Assembly: GCF_000242435.1 (NCBI RefSeq)
Contig: NZ_JH591188.1
Span: 418,488-482,487, forward strand
DNA length: 64,000 bases
Source of the DNA: Dialister succinatiphilus YIT 11850
GTDB taxonomy: Bacteria > Bacillota > Negativicutes > Veillonellales > Dialisteraceae
Direction of reading: 5' to 3'
The stretch's first letter is position 1; each line of letters begins with the position of its first letter. Shown in pieces: positions 43,532 through 52,707 of this stretch. The position numbers and the translations under genes were made by a program. The notes beneath the pieces were generated by a model that saw only the letters and a program-made list of their open reading frames with translations, was not told the DNA's origin and ran no database searches.

Positions 43532-44707
43532 TTAAATGATGGATTCTGCAAGTACATCCTTCATGAGGGAGACTGCCTTTTTCAAATCTGTCCAGGGAAT
43601 GTTCAAAGCCGGCAGAAGACGGATTTTTTCCTTGGCCGTAAGCACCACCACCCCTTTGGCCAGGAGCCGGGGCACGATTTCCTTCACGTCCTTATCCGGC
43701 TCTATGCCCCACATAAGGCCCATGCCGGCCACCGATTTCACGCCTTTGGCACCGGTGAATTCATCTTTGATGTACTGCCCTTTGGCGGTTACTTCCTTTA
43801 ATAGAGCATCATCGATTCTTGCCATAATGGACAGGGCACCGGCGCAGGCAATGGGGTTGCCGCCGAAGGTGGAACCGTGGGTGCCGGGGGTGTATACATT
43901 TTCTGTCTTTTCATTGAACATGGTAACACCCAGGGGAAGACCGCCGCCGATACCTTTGGCGGTGGACACGATATCCGGTTCCACGTCATAGTTCATATAG
44001 CCGTAAAGCTTTCCGGTGCGGCCGTTGCCGGTCTGCACTTCATCCACGATGAGAAGGATATCATGGTCTTTGGCATATTGGCCGACGCCTTCGAAAAATT
44101 CTTTGGACAGCGGGTGGACGCCGCCTTCACCCTGGATGGGTTCCACCATGACAGCGCAGACCTGGGGGTGTTCTTCGCAGAGTTTGATGAAAGATGGCAG
44201 GTCATTGGCCGGAGTATAGAGGAAGCCCGGTGTGAAGGGGAAGAAATCCTTGTGGAAAATGTCCTGGCCTGTGGCGGCAAGGGTGGTAATGGTGCGGCCG
44301 TGGAACCCATTGATGAGGGTAATGATTTCATTTCTTTCTTTTCCATACTTGTCAATGGAGTACTTCCGAGCTCCCTTGATGGCGCATTCATTGGCTTCGG
44401 CACCGGAGTTGGAAAAGAAAACCTTCTTCATGCCGGTCTTTTGACAGAGCATTTCCGCCAGGCCGGCCATGGGCTTCGTGTAGAAAAGATTGGAAACGTG
44501 GTTCAGCACATGAAGCTGGCTGGTTACGGCGTCCATCCATTTCTCGTCGGCCACGCCGAAAATATCAACGCCGATACCGCTTCCCATGTCGATGTAATCT
44601 TTTCCCTCTTCATCTATGAGGTGGGAGCCTTTTCCTTTCACAAAGCATACGGGATATCTGGAATAGGTATGGGCTATATAGGCAGCATCTTTTTCTTCTG
44701 TATTCAT
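43532..44707 (-). CDS. argD: Acetylornithine aminotransferase
   Basis: 391 residues, class III PLP enzyme. KGKGSHLIDEEGKDYIDMGS, VFFSNSGAEANECAIKGARK, FHGRTITTLAATGQ, the Asp in LIVDEVQTGNGRTGKLY and the PLP Lys in VSTAKGIGGGLPLGVTMF are all in place. It converts N-acetylglutamate semialdehyde to N-acetylornithine. Last gene of the arg operon, 63 bases after argB, with AAAGGAG before the ATG. Confidence 0.94.
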   Translation of the reverse strand: MNTEEKDAAYIAHTYSRYPVCFVKGKGSHLIDEEGKDYIDMGSGIGVDIFGVADEKWMDAVTSQLHVLNHVSNLFYTKPMAGLAEMLCQKTGMKKVFFSNSGAEANECAIKGARKYSIDKYGKERNEIITLINGFHGRTITTLAATGQDIFHKDFFPFTPGFLYTPANDLPSFIKLCEEHPQVCAVMVEPIQGEGGVHPLSKEFFEGVGQYAKDHDILLIVDEVQTGNGRTGKLYGYMNYDVEPDIVSTAKGIGGGLPLGVTMFNEKTENVYTPGTHGSTFGGNPIACAGALSIMARIDDALLKEVTAKGQYIKDEFTGAKGVKSVAGMGLMWGIEPDKDVKEIVPRLLAKGVVVLTAKEKIRLLPALNIPWTDLKKAVSLMKDVLAESII

Positions 44708-44770
44708 AGTGAATCTCCTTTATGAGTGGGCTGGTGACCTTTTGAACCCGGGGGCGGGGAATCGGTCCTT

Positions 44771-45625
44771 TTATTTCGTAAACATGGTTCCCAGTCCTTC
44801 ATCGGTGAGCAGTTCGATGAGGATGGCATGGGGGATTTCTCCATTTATGATGAAAACTTTCTTTACCCCTTCTTTGACGGCGTTGGTGCAGCAGTCTACT
44901 TTGGGAATCATGCCGCCGGCAATGATTCCGCTCTTTTTCAGCTCTTCTGCGTCAGCAAGGGACATCTGGCTGATCAGGGAGTTTTCATCGTCCTTATCCC
45001 TGAGCACGCCGTTAATATTGCTCATGACTACCATGGATTCGGCGTGAAGGGCGGCGGCAATTTTGGCTGCCGCCGTATCGGCATTGATGTTGTAGGGGGT
45101 TCCGTCGTCGTCAATGCCGATGGAGGAAATGACGGGGATGAAGCCGCCATCCAGAAGGTCATCCAGGATTTTCGTATTGATTTCATCGATTTCGCCTACA
45201 TGACCCAGCTTTTCATTTTTCTGGTGGACCTTGATGAGGCCGCCGTCGATGCCGCAGAGGCCTACGGCCTTTCCGCCCAGGGCGGACAGGTCAGCCGCCA
45301 GGCTTTTGTTGACCTTGCCGGCCAGGACCATCTGCACCACTTCCATGGTGTCATCGTCGGTGACGCGGAGGCCGTTTTCGAAATGGGACTCGATGGACAG
45401 TTTCTTCAGCATGGCGCTGATTTCAGGTCCTCCGCCGTGAACGAGGATAACCTTGACGCCTACCAGCTGGAGAAGAAGAATGTCCTGCATCACTGATTTT
45501 TTCAGCTGGGGATCGGTCATGGCGTTTCCGCCATACTTGGCTACTACATATTTTCCTGTATATTCTTTAATGTAAGGGACGGCCTGGGTCAGGATTTCCG
45601 CCCGTACTGCATTGGATGTATTCAT
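44771..45625 (-). CDS. argB: Acetylglutamate kinase
   Basis: 284 residues, amino acid kinase fold: VVAKYGGNAMTDPQLKKSVM, LVHGGGPEISAMLKKLSIES, VMSNINGVLRDKDDENSLIS and IIAGGMIPKVDCCTNAVKEG. It phosphorylates N-acetylglutamate. It lies in the arg operon but is separated from argC by 486 bases of mosaic repeat and a small inverted-repeat element, so expression must cross that block or start within it. Confidence 0.95.
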   Translation of the reverse strand: MNTSNAVRAEILTQAVPYIKEYTGKYVVAKYGGNAMTDPQLKKSVMQDILLLQLVGVKVILVHGGGPEISAMLKKLSIESHFENGLRVTDDDTMEVVQMVLAGKVNKSLAADLSALGGKAVGLCGIDGGLIKVHQKNEKLGHVGEIDEINTKILDDLLDGGFIPVISSIGIDDDGTPYNINADTAAAKIAAALHAESMVVMSNINGVLRDKDDENSLISQMSLADAEELKKSGIIAGGMIPKVDCCTNAVKEGVKKVFIINGEIPHAILIELLTDEGLGTMFTK

Positions 45626-45639
45626 AGTGGACTCCTTTA

Positions 45640-46095
45640 TTTAGTGGGCTGGTGGGCTAGTGGGATAGTGGGCTGTATTCCCGTACACAAGAGGGTTCAG
45701 GCACCTATGGCGTTCGGGTTCAAGCAGCCGCCGGGCCTGCGCCCTGGGCTGCTTGAACCCGGGTTCGGCCTGGGATTGGCTGCCGCCTTCGGCGCCTTTT
45801 TAATATCAGCGCCAGCCGAGCCCCTTTTTTCAATATGCGCCCATAGGGCGCCACCACAACCTTCGGCCCGAAGGACCGTTAAACCTAAGAACCCTCCGGC
45901 CATTAGGGAAGCGCTGATTAAATCGTTGTTTGCTTTTATTCTTGAATTTTTATGCAATGCAAGGAATGAGGCGACGCGAATAGCGAGCTATTTAAGGAGC
46001 CTCATGACGAAGCAGTGCATGAAAATTCTTATAAAAGCAAACTCTATGAATTAATCAGTGCTTCCCTAGGCCGGTCAATCTTAAGAACCCTGTGA
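45640..46095. repeat. Mosaic palindromic block R5 between argC and argB, interrupted by a small element
   Basis: Begins with GGGCTGGTGGGCTAGTGGGA microrepeats, has TTCGGCCCGAAGGACCGTTAA and a CCGGCCATTAG...TAGGCCGG palindrome that is split by the element at 45907-46065, and ends with GAAAGCGGCTCGCCGCTTTC. The linkers AACCCTC and GTCAATCTTAAGAACC are those of R1. Confidence 0.75.
45907..46065. mobile_element. Small inverted-repeat (MITE-like) element, 159 bp
   Basis: Ends GGAAGCGCTGATTAA and TTAATCAGTGCTTCC form terminal inverted repeats with one mismatch, and pairing continues inward with TTTGCTTTTAT/ATAAAAGCAAA. It interrupts the palindrome CCGGCCATTAGGCCGG of block R5, which is intact in R1 (CCGGCCTTTAGGCCGG at about 10119-10136), and is flanked by TTAG and CTAG, consistent with a short target duplication. 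It has no transposase ORF. The terminal repeat recalls IS5-type ends, but this is from memory. Confidence 0.7.
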
Positions 46096-46111
46096 AAGCG
46101 GCTCGCCGCTT

Positions 46112-47080
46112 TCAGATCACCAGTCCCGTTTCTTCCGGCATACCCAGCATGAGGTTCATGCATTCGATGGCGGCGCCGGATGCGCCTTTGCCCAGGTTGT
46201 CGAAGGTGGAAATGACAAGGACCCGGTCATCGTTGCCGGCGATATGGATGGTGAGGCTGTCTTTTCCTGCGTTTTCATTGGCAGAGAGGAAGAGGCCGTT
46301 TGTCTCTTCCAGAGACAGGGGGGAGAGGTGAATGAGCTTGGAATTTTCATAATGTTTTTTGAAAATCATATGAAAATCATCGGTGTCGATATCACCGGGC
46401 AGTCCGCAGGGCAGCTGGAGAAAGTGGGTGTGGAAGCCGATGGTGACTTCCATGCCTTCGAAGAAGTCGTCCACCACCGGGGAAAAGAGGGGCGCTTCAC
46501 AGAGGTGGCACACTTTCATGATTTCCGGAAGGTGCTTATGGTTCTGGGAAAGGCCGTACTGCCGGGGCGCCTTGAAGTCGGCTCCTTCTTCTTCGTTGTA
46601 CTGGGCAATCATTTTCTTTCCGCCGCCGCTGTAGCCGGTGAGGGAGAAGCAGTGGAGGGGATAGTTGATGGGAAGGATGCCTGCATGGATCAGGGGGTAG
46701 AGGATGGAAATAACGCCGCTGGCATGGCAGCCGGGAACGGCTACTTTCTGCGCTTTGGAAATGGCTTCTTTCTGGTCTTTGGAAAGTTCCGGGAATCCAT
46801 ATACCCAGTCGTCGTCGGTGCGGTGGGCGGTGGAGGTGTCAAGGATGCGGATGGGGATATCCTTCACGGCCTCTACCACTTCTTTCGAGGCGGCGTCGGG
46901 AAGGCAGAGGAACATGAGGTCTGCTTTTTTTGCAAAGGCTTGAATGGTTTGAATATCTTTTCTTTTATCTTCCGGCAGATGGAGGAGTTCTATATCTTTT
47001 CTTTCGGACAGCCGGTCCTGAAGACGGAGTCCTGTGGTTCCCGATTCACCTACAATGAATACTTTCGGCAGTGTTTTCAT
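46112..47080 (-). CDS. argC: N-acetyl-gamma-glutamyl-phosphate reductase (short, type 2)
   Basis: 322 residues, near the type-2 length. KVFIVGESGTTGLRLQDRLS is the NADP-binding N terminus with a GxxGxxG-like turn, ILDTSTAHRTDDDWVYGFPE and the catalytic Cys in VAVPGCHASGVISILYPLI follow, and SQNHKHLPEIMKV carries the active-site His. It reduces N-acetylglutamyl phosphate to the semialdehyde. AAAGGAGG precedes the ATG, 14 bases after argF. Confidence 0.92.
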   Translation of the reverse strand: MKTLPKVFIVGESGTTGLRLQDRLSERKDIELLHLPEDKRKDIQTIQAFAKKADLMFLCLPDAASKEVVEAVKDIPIRILDTSTAHRTDDDWVYGFPELSKDQKEAISKAQKVAVPGCHASGVISILYPLIHAGILPINYPLHCFSLTGYSGGGKKMIAQYNEEEGADFKAPRQYGLSQNHKHLPEIMKVCHLCEAPLFSPVVDDFFEGMEVTIGFHTHFLQLPCGLPGDIDTDDFHMIFKKHYENSKLIHLSPLSLEETNGLFLSANENAGKDSLTIHIAGNDDRVLVISTFDNLGKGASGAAIECMNLMLGMPEETGLVI

Positions 47081-47094
47081 GATGGTTCCTCCTT

Positions 47095-48105
47095 TCAGTC
47101 CATGGGATATTCGCCGAAGGTGGCTACCATGACTGCTTTAATAGTGGGAAGCCGGTTGGCTGCTTCCTGGAAAGCCAGGGAGAAGGGGGCTTCGAATACA
47201 TCATCGGTCACTTCGATGCCATTCAGGCCGAAACGTTCATAAATGTCTTTTCCCACCTTTGTTTCTGTGTTGTGGAAGGAAGGCAGGCAGTGGCAGAAAA
47301 CGGTATCCGGATTTCCTGTATTTTTTATCATGTTCATGGTAATACGGTAAGGCATGAAGAGCTTGATTCTTTCGCCCCACAGGTCGTAGGGGTCTCCCAT
47401 GGTTACCCATACGCCGGTGTAAATGACATCCAGTCCCTTCACTCCTTCCACCGGATCATCGGTGAAGGTAAAGGAAGCTCCTGTTTTCTCGGCTATCTTC
47501 TTGCACTTGGCGGTGAAATCATCTTCCGGGAAATACTGGGCAGGGCCGATGATTCTGAAATCCATACCGGCAAGGGCGGCGCCGGCCATGAGGGCGTGGG
47601 CCATATTGGACTGGCCATGACCTACATAGGCATAGGACAGCTGATTCAAGGGCTTTTTGAAATGTTCCTTCAGGGTAAGGAAATTGGCCAGGGTCTGGGT
47701 GGGATGGTCATAGTCCGTAAGACCGTTCCATACGGGAACGCCGGCTTTGGCGGAAAGCTCTTCCACCGCGCTCTGGGCATACCCCCGGAATTCAATGGCG
47801 TCGAACATGCTTCCCAGTACCCGGGCGGTGTCGGCAATGGATTCCTTCTTGCCAATCTGGGTGCCTGTGGGCCCCAGGTAGGTGGTGAAGGCTCCCTGGT
47901 CATGGGCTGCCACTTCGAAAGCACACCGGGTGCGGGTGGAGTCTTTCTCGAAAATAAGGGCAAAATTTTTACCGTTTAAAGTTTTGATTTCTTTTCCGGC
48001 GGCCTTGTCCTGCTTCAGCTTTTCCGCCAGGTCCAGATAGTAGGCGAATTCTTCCGGTGTGTAGTCCAGCATGGAGAGAAAGGAATGGTTCAGTAAGCTT
48101 TTCAT
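47095..48105 (-). CDS. argF: Ornithine carbamoyltransferase
   Basis: 336 residues. Carbamoyl-phosphate site [20 protein letters not shown], the [20 protein letters not shown] segment, [20 protein letters not shown] in place of the usual GDxRNN, and the ornithine-binding [16 protein letters not shown]. It forms citrulline from ornithine. The long 330-plus form and loops are also seen in catabolic ArgF types, but the operon with argC, argB and argD supports biosynthesis. Confidence 0.94.
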   Translation of the reverse strand: MKSLLNHSFLSMLDYTPEEFAYYLDLAEKLKQDKAAGKEIKTLNGKNFALIFEKDSTRTRCAFEVAAHDQGAFTTYLGPTGTQIGKKESIADTARVLGSMFDAIEFRGYAQSAVEELSAKAGVPVWNGLTDYDHPTQTLANFLTLKEHFKKPLNQLSYAYVGHGQSNMAHALMAGAALAGMDFRIIGPAQYFPEDDFTAKCKKIAEKTGASFTFTDDPVEGVKGLDVIYTGVWVTMGDPYDLWGERIKLFMPYRITMNMIKNTGNPDTVFCHCLPSFHNTETKVGKDIYERFGLNGIEVTDDVFEAPFSLAFQEAANRLPTIKAVMVATFGEYPMD

Positions 48106-48172
48106 GATATACCTCGTTGTATGTTTTTAACTTTTTTGGAATCTGGATATATGGTTTATGAGTGAACCATTC

Positions 48173-49351
48173 TCATCGGGAGAGGGCCTCCAGGGCAGCT
48201 GCTGCTTCCAGGGTGATGCCCAGAGGAAGGATGGATTCATTGATGGCAAAGGATGCATTGTGCAGGGCCGGCGTATTTCCGTCGCCGGTGCCCAGCCAGA
48301 AGAAGGCGCCGGGGAATTTTTCAAGGTAGGAGGAGAAGTCTTCCGCGCACATGGATGGGAACTCTGGCTCTGTGATATGTTCTTCTCCCAGGTAAGCTTT
48401 TCCCACTTTCTTCAGGAAATCAATCTTTTCCGGTGTATTGATGGTGGCGCTGTGGCCTCTGACATAGTTCAGCTCCGAATGGGTGTGGAACATGACATCC
48501 AGACCTTTCAGGATTTCCCCCAGCCTTGCTTCCATCTTGTCCCGAAGCTCCGGACGGTAGGTACGGCAGGTGCCTTCCAGATAAGCATCCTCAACCCCTA
48601 CGTTGTAACGGGTGCCCGCATTCATGAGGCCGATGGTGCACACCACATTGTCCATGGGGTTCATTTCCCTAGAAATCAGGGACTGTACATCAATGATGAA
48701 ATGAGCTGCTGCCACCAGGGCGTCGGTGCCGTTATGAGGCTGGGCAGCATGGGTGGATTTCCCTTTGATATGGACATAGAAACGATCAGATGCCGCCATG
48801 AGGGAACCGGGCTTTAATCCCACCTGGCCCGTGGGAAGCTCCGGCCATACATGAAGGCCATAGATTTCCGATACATCGTCCAGCTTCCCGCTGGCTGCAA
48901 TGTGGCGGCCGCCGCCGATGGCTGCTTCTTCCTCGGCCGGCTGGAAAACGATTTTTACAGTGCCGTGAATCTGATCCTTCATTTCATTCAGTACGGCGGC
49001 AGCGCCCAGAAGGATGGACATGTGACCGTCATGGCCGCAGGCATGCATGACCCCTTCGTTTTTGGAAGCAAAAGGAAGGCCTGTAAGCTCTGTCACCGGA
49101 AGGGCATCCATGTCGGCCCGGAGGGCCACCGTCTTCCCCGGATGGCTGCCTTTGATGATGCCCAATACGGCATTCTGGAAAAATCCTGTTTCATAGGGGA
49201 TGCCCAGATTTTTGAAAACCTCCTGGATATAGGCTGAAGTTTTGACTTCCTTTCCGGAGAGTTCCGGATATTCATGGAAATGTCGTCTCCAGGTCACCAC
49301 CTGTGGCAGAATGGCTGTGACTTTTTCCTTAACTTCTTTTTCGTACATCAT
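48173..49351 (-). CDS. M20 family metallo-amidohydrolase
   Basis: About 393 residues from ATG 49351; a second ATG follows at once, and the ORF is open to 49399 without a good site. Di-zinc M20D motifs: RRHFHEYPELSGKE, LRADMDALPVTELTGLPFAS, HACGHDGHMSILLGAAA, IVFQPAEEEAAIGGGRH and the late CAEDFSSYLEKFPGAFFWLG. The family includes hippurate hydrolases, IAA-amino-acid hydrolases and N-acetyl-amino-acid deacetylases. As first gene of the arg operon it may act as the N-acetylornithine deacetylase, since no argJ or classical argE is seen here. Confidence 0.85.
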   Translation of the reverse strand: MMYEKEVKEKVTAILPQVVTWRRHFHEYPELSGKEVKTSAYIQEVFKNLGIPYETGFFQNAVLGIIKGSHPGKTVALRADMDALPVTELTGLPFASKNEGVMHACGHDGHMSILLGAAAVLNEMKDQIHGTVKIVFQPAEEEAAIGGGRHIAASGKLDDVSEIYGLHVWPELPTGQVGLKPGSLMAASDRFYVHIKGKSTHAAQPHNGTDALVAAAHFIIDVQSLISREMNPMDNVVCTIGLMNAGTRYNVGVEDAYLEGTCRTYRPELRDKMEARLGEILKGLDVMFHTHSELNYVRGHSATINTPEKIDFLKKVGKAYLGEEHITEPEFPSMCAEDFSSYLEKFPGAFFWLGTGDGNTPALHNASFAINESILPLGITLEAAAALEALSR

Positions 49352-49398
49352 TGAGACGACCTCTTTTCCTGACTTTAATTGGCGTTTTTGTATATACA

Positions 49399-49412
49399 TG
49401 AATATTTATTCA
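49399..49412. promoter_or_regulatory. ARG box (ArgR operator) heading the arg operon
   Basis: TGAATATTTATTCA is a perfect match to the inverted-repeat consensus TGAATnnnnATTCA. It lies about 48 bases upstream of the M20 gene start, close to a TTGAGT/TATTTT promoter-like pair on the - strand (about 49413-49440). Arginine-bound ArgR would repress the operon here. Confidence 0.8.
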
Positions 49413-49741
49413 AGTAAAATAGACTAAAATATATGAAACTCAACAGATCTTCATGAAATATAGCGAAAATACAAAAAACGTGTGCAAATTTGGTTGCAAT
49501 AATAATACAACTTTACGAATATATATGCAAGAGGGAAAGGAAAATTTTTTATCAAAAAGATGAAACCGGCACCTGCCGGTGAAGAACAGCATGGGAAGAA
49601 GGCGGAAGCAGCGGAGAAAATATTTCTTAAGAATTTCGACAAAGTATGATATAATGGCAATAATATGCAGGCATCCAGCGAGAACGGACAATCATAGATC
49701 TGAATCATGGGAGAGACGCATGGGGCGTTCTCTTTTTTTTA

Positions 49742-49784
49742 GGAAGCGCTGATTCATTCACTTTGTGAATCAATCAGTGCTTCC
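49742..49784. mobile_element. Minimal copy of the inverted-repeat element, 43 bp
   Basis: GGAAGCGCTGATT, a CATTCACTTTGTGAATC centre, AATCAGTGCTTCC; ends are identical to those of the 159-bp copy. TTA flanks it on both sides. It sits in the 587-base stretch between the arg operon and the helicase gene, which otherwise holds only AT-rich sequence and the ARG box. Confidence 0.7.
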
Positions 49785-49938
49785 TTAATGCCCCGGAAGG
49801 AAACCGGGAAGATATACCGGAAAGAAACTGACAGGGTCAGCTCTTTCCGATATATAGGTATTATTTATATCAAAGGCCTGCTTTTACTTATCATTGGGCA
49901 CCATGCCCGCGTACCCATGAACGCATACAGGAGGAAAC

Positions 49939-51453
49939 ATGTACGACACATTTAAAGAATTGGGAATTGCGCCGGAAATACTGAAGGCCGTGGAGGATAT
50001 GGGATTCGAGGAACCAAGTCCCATCCAGAAGGCAGCCATTCCTATTGCCCTCACCGGAAAGGATCTGATCGGCCAGGCCCAGACCGGCACCGGCAAAACC
50101 GCAGCTTTTGGCATTCCCATCCTGGAAAGGATTGACACATCCAAGCCGGGACCCCAGGCCGTTGTCCTTTCCCCTACCAGGGAACTGGCCATCCAGTCTG
50201 CTGAAGAAATCAACCATCTGGCTCAGTACCTTCCCATTCATGCCCTTCCCATTTACGGCGGGCAGGACATTGAAAGGCAGTTCAAAGCTCTCCGGAAGCA
50301 TCCCAACATTATCGTGGCCACTCCGGGCCGTCTCATGGACCATATGAAGAGAGGCACCATTGACCTGTCCCATGTACAGGTTCTTGTGCTGGACGAAGGG
50401 GACGAAATGGTGGATATGGGATTCATCGACGATATCCGCACCATTCTGGCCGGCATTCCGGAAGAAAGACAGACCATGTTCTTCTCCGCCACCATGCCGG
50501 AACCGATTCGCCAGCTGGCTGAGACCTTCCTCAAAGATCCGGAACTGGTGAAAATCAAAGCGGCCACTGTGACCATTGACCTCATCGAACAGGAATACAT
50601 CGAACTGCCGGACCGCCAGAAATTTGATGCCCTCTGCCGCCTGCTGGATATGCAGGATCCGGAACTGGCCATCGTTTTCGTCCGTACCAAGAGAAGATGC
50701 GATGAAGTGACGGAAGCCCTGAAGAAGAGGGGATACATGGCAGAAGGTCTTCATGGCGACCTGTCCCAGCAGAAAAGAGACACTGTGGTGCGCCAGTTCA
50801 AAGAAGGCACCATTGATATTCTGGTAGCCACCGATGTGGCAGCCAGAGGCCTTGATATTTCCGGTGTGACCCATGTATACAACTTCGATATGCCCCAGGA
50901 TCCGGAGATCTACGTACACCGCGTAGGACGTACCGGCCGCGCAGGCAAGACAGGCCTGGCAGTGACATTCGTCATTTCCAGGGAAATGGGACAGCTCCGG
51001 GATATTGAAAGAGTCATCCGCCGCCGTATCAAGAGACGGTCTGTTCCTACCCTTTCTGAAGTCATCGAAGGCAACCAGAAGGCTGCCATTGAAAGCCTTT
51101 CCGACACGGCCCAGGGCGGCGGCCTGGAGGAATACAGGGAAAGCGCGGAAGATCTCCTGAATGATGTGGACTCCGTATCCCTGGTGGCTGCTGCTATCAA
51201 GCTGCTCACCAAACAGCCCGATGTGACACCGGTAAAGATTACAGAAGAAATGCCCAATTTCCGCAGACGCAAAGGAGCTCCCCGCCGTCACTTCGATGGA
51301 GACCGTCCCCGGAGAAGAAGAAATTCTGAAGGCGGCTGCCGCTTTGAAGGCAAAAGGCAGCGCCGTTTCGACAGCCATTCCGGCCAGCCCCGTCAGAATA
51401 ACGGCAAAAACATTCACGAATCCAATTTCAAACCCTACTTCAGGGAAAACTGA
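49939..51453 (+). CDS. DEAD-box ATP-dependent RNA helicase (CshA-like)
   Basis: 504 residues. Q motif FEEPSPIQKAAIPIAL, motif I AQTGTGKTAAF, Ia SPTRELAIQ, motif II VLDEGDEMVDMGF (DEGD rather than DEAD), motif III FFSATMP, then VATDVAARGLDI and HRVGRTGRAGKTG of the second RecA-like domain. The C-terminal 100 residues include a basic, Arg-rich low-complexity tail that binds RNA. The Gly in motif II is unusual but Asp-Glu and the last Asp are kept. CAGGAGG precedes the ATG; single-gene unit. Confidence 0.93.
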   Translation: MYDTFKELGIAPEILKAVEDMGFEEPSPIQKAAIPIALTGKDLIGQAQTGTGKTAAFGIPILERIDTSKPGPQAVVLSPTRELAIQSAEEINHLAQYLPIHALPIYGGQDIERQFKALRKHPNIIVATPGRLMDHMKRGTIDLSHVQVLVLDEGDEMVDMGFIDDIRTILAGIPEERQTMFFSATMPEPIRQLAETFLKDPELVKIKAATVTIDLIEQEYIELPDRQKFDALCRLLDMQDPELAIVFVRTKRRCDEVTEALKKRGYMAEGLHGDLSQQKRDTVVRQFKEGTIDILVATDVAARGLDISGVTHVYNFDMPQDPEIYVHRVGRTGRAGKTGLAVTFVISREMGQLRDIERVIRRRIKRRSVPTLSEVIEGNQKAAIESLSDTAQGGGLEEYRESAEDLLNDVDSVSLVAAAIKLLTKQPDVTPVKITEEMPNFRRRKGAPRRHFDGDRPRRRRNSEGGCRFEGKRQRRFDSHSGQPRQNNGKNIHESNFKPYFREN

Positions 51454-51456
51454 TAG

Positions 51457-51490
51457 AAAAGCAGGAAGGGAAGGTGCCCTTCCTGCTTTT
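51457..51490 (+). terminator. Intrinsic terminator after the helicase gene
   Basis: AAAAGCAGGAAGGG, loop AAGGTG, CCCTTCCTGCTTTT; 14-bp perfect stem. Confidence 0.92.
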
Positions 51491-51635
51491 AAGGTGGGCC
51501 GGGATATGACGCCTGCGCCTGTCCTGGCACAGGTTGCTTTGCGGTCCTTTTTGCCAGTTCAGCCGAAAGACTTGTTAAAAAAGGAGACATAGTGTATTCT
51601 ATATTCATAGAAATAAATATAAAGGAGGCTGTCCT

Positions 51636-51920
51636 ATGAAAAAAGTGATTATGATTAAAATTCCCGGCTGTCCCTACTGCGCTAAGGCCAGAAAGGCCAT
51701 TGGCCTTCTGCAGGAAGAAGAACCATACAAAGACATCAAGGTGGAGGAAATCGATGAAACCACCCAGCCGGACCTGGCGGCGCCCTATGGAAAGGATTAC
51801 TATTATGTGCCCAGCCTTTTCATTGAGGGGAAGAAGTACTTTGAAGCCAAACCGGGTATGGACTACGATACCATTGAAAAAGCGGTGAGGGACGTATTTG
51901 AGGAAGCACGGAAGGCTTGA
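51636..51920 (+). CDS. Glutaredoxin-like protein
   Basis: 94 residues. KIPGCPYCAKARKAIG carries the CPYC redox motif, and YVPSLFIEGKKYFEAKPG holds the cis-Pro and the glutathione-binding turn. A thioredoxin-fold thiol-disulphide oxidoreductase of the cytoplasm. AAAGGAGG precedes the ATG; flanked by its own terminator. Confidence 0.88.
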   Translation: MKKVIMIKIPGCPYCAKARKAIGLLQEEEPYKDIKVEEIDETTQPDLAAPYGKDYYYVPSLFIEGKKYFEAKPGMDYDTIEKAVRDVFEEARKA

Positions 51921-51932
51921 CCTGTAAAAACC

Positions 51933-51964
51933 AAAGGCCGTTTCGCAGAGGAAACGGCCTTTTC
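51933..51964 (+). terminator. Intrinsic terminator after the glutaredoxin gene
   Basis: AAAGGCCGTTTC, loop GCAGAG, GAAACGGCCTTTTC. Confidence 0.88.
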
Positions 51965-51987
51965 GCTGTGGAAGAAAGGAAAATGGG

Positions 51988-52707
51988 ATGGACAATTTCG
52001 AGGAGAAGAACAGAGGCTATTGGAATGAGCGGAGCCGCGGCTACAGCAGTCTTAGACAAAAGGAACTGTCCGGGCCGGACAGCAGGGCCTGGGAAAGGTT
52101 CCTGATGGAAAGGCTTCCGAAGGGAAGACCTCTTCGTGTTCTGGATGCAGGCACGGGGCCTGCCTTCCTTGCCATTATCCTGGCAAAGACAGGATGCAGA
52201 GTGACGGCCCTTGATTTCTCTGCCTCCATGCTGAAAGAGGGGGCGGCTAATGCGGAAAAGGCGGGAGTTTCCATTTCTTTCACGCAGGGCGATGTGATGA
52301 ACCTGCCCTTTCCGGAAAGCAGCTTTGATGCCATTGTGACCCGCAATGTGACCTGGAACCTGCCCGATGTGCCCAGGGCCTATGCGTCCTGGCAGAGGGC
52401 TTTGAAAAAAGGGGGCGTCCTTCTTAACATGGACTCCAACTACGGTCCCATGGATTTCACTGCCGCTGCGAAACTTACCAAAAATGCGCACCACGGTGTG
52501 GCGGAAAGTCTTATAGAGACCTGCCAGGAACTGAAGGACTCCATCCGTATCAGCACCCACAGCCGGCCGGCCTGGGATGTGGAACGGCTGCGGCTTCTGG
52601 GCTTTTCTTCCGTCACATGGGAAGAGGATATACGCCCTCTTGTGCACCTATCCAAAGAATGGGACTACGACCCGCTGCCTCTTTTCTGCATCAGGGCGGT
52701 GAAATAG
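51988..52707 (+). CDS. Class I SAM-dependent methyltransferase
   Basis: 239 residues. Motif I VLDAGTGPAFLAIILAKTG, motif II VTALDFSASMLKEGAANAEK, FTQGDVMNLPFPESSFDAIV and TRNVTWNLPDVPRAY fit the Methyltransf_11 group. It resembles small-molecule methyltransferases of the UbiE/BioC-like superfamily; the substrate is unknown. It follows the previous terminator by 23 bases and lacks a clear promoter of its own. Confidence 0.88.
   Translation: MDNFEEKNRGYWNERSRGYSSLRQKELSGPDSRAWERFLMERLPKGRPLRVLDAGTGPAFLAIILAKTGCRVTALDFSASMLKEGAANAEKAGVSISFTQGDVMNLPFPESSFDAIVTRNVTWNLPDVPRAYASWQRALKKGGVLLNMDSNYGPMDFTAAAKLTKNAHHGVAESLIETCQELKDSIRISTHSRPAWDVERLRLLGFSSVTWEEDIRPLVHLSKEWDYDPLPLFCIRAVK

Noticed and set aside
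49891-51417. 508-codon ORF on the - strand
   Set aside because: Antisense to the DEAD-box helicase gene.
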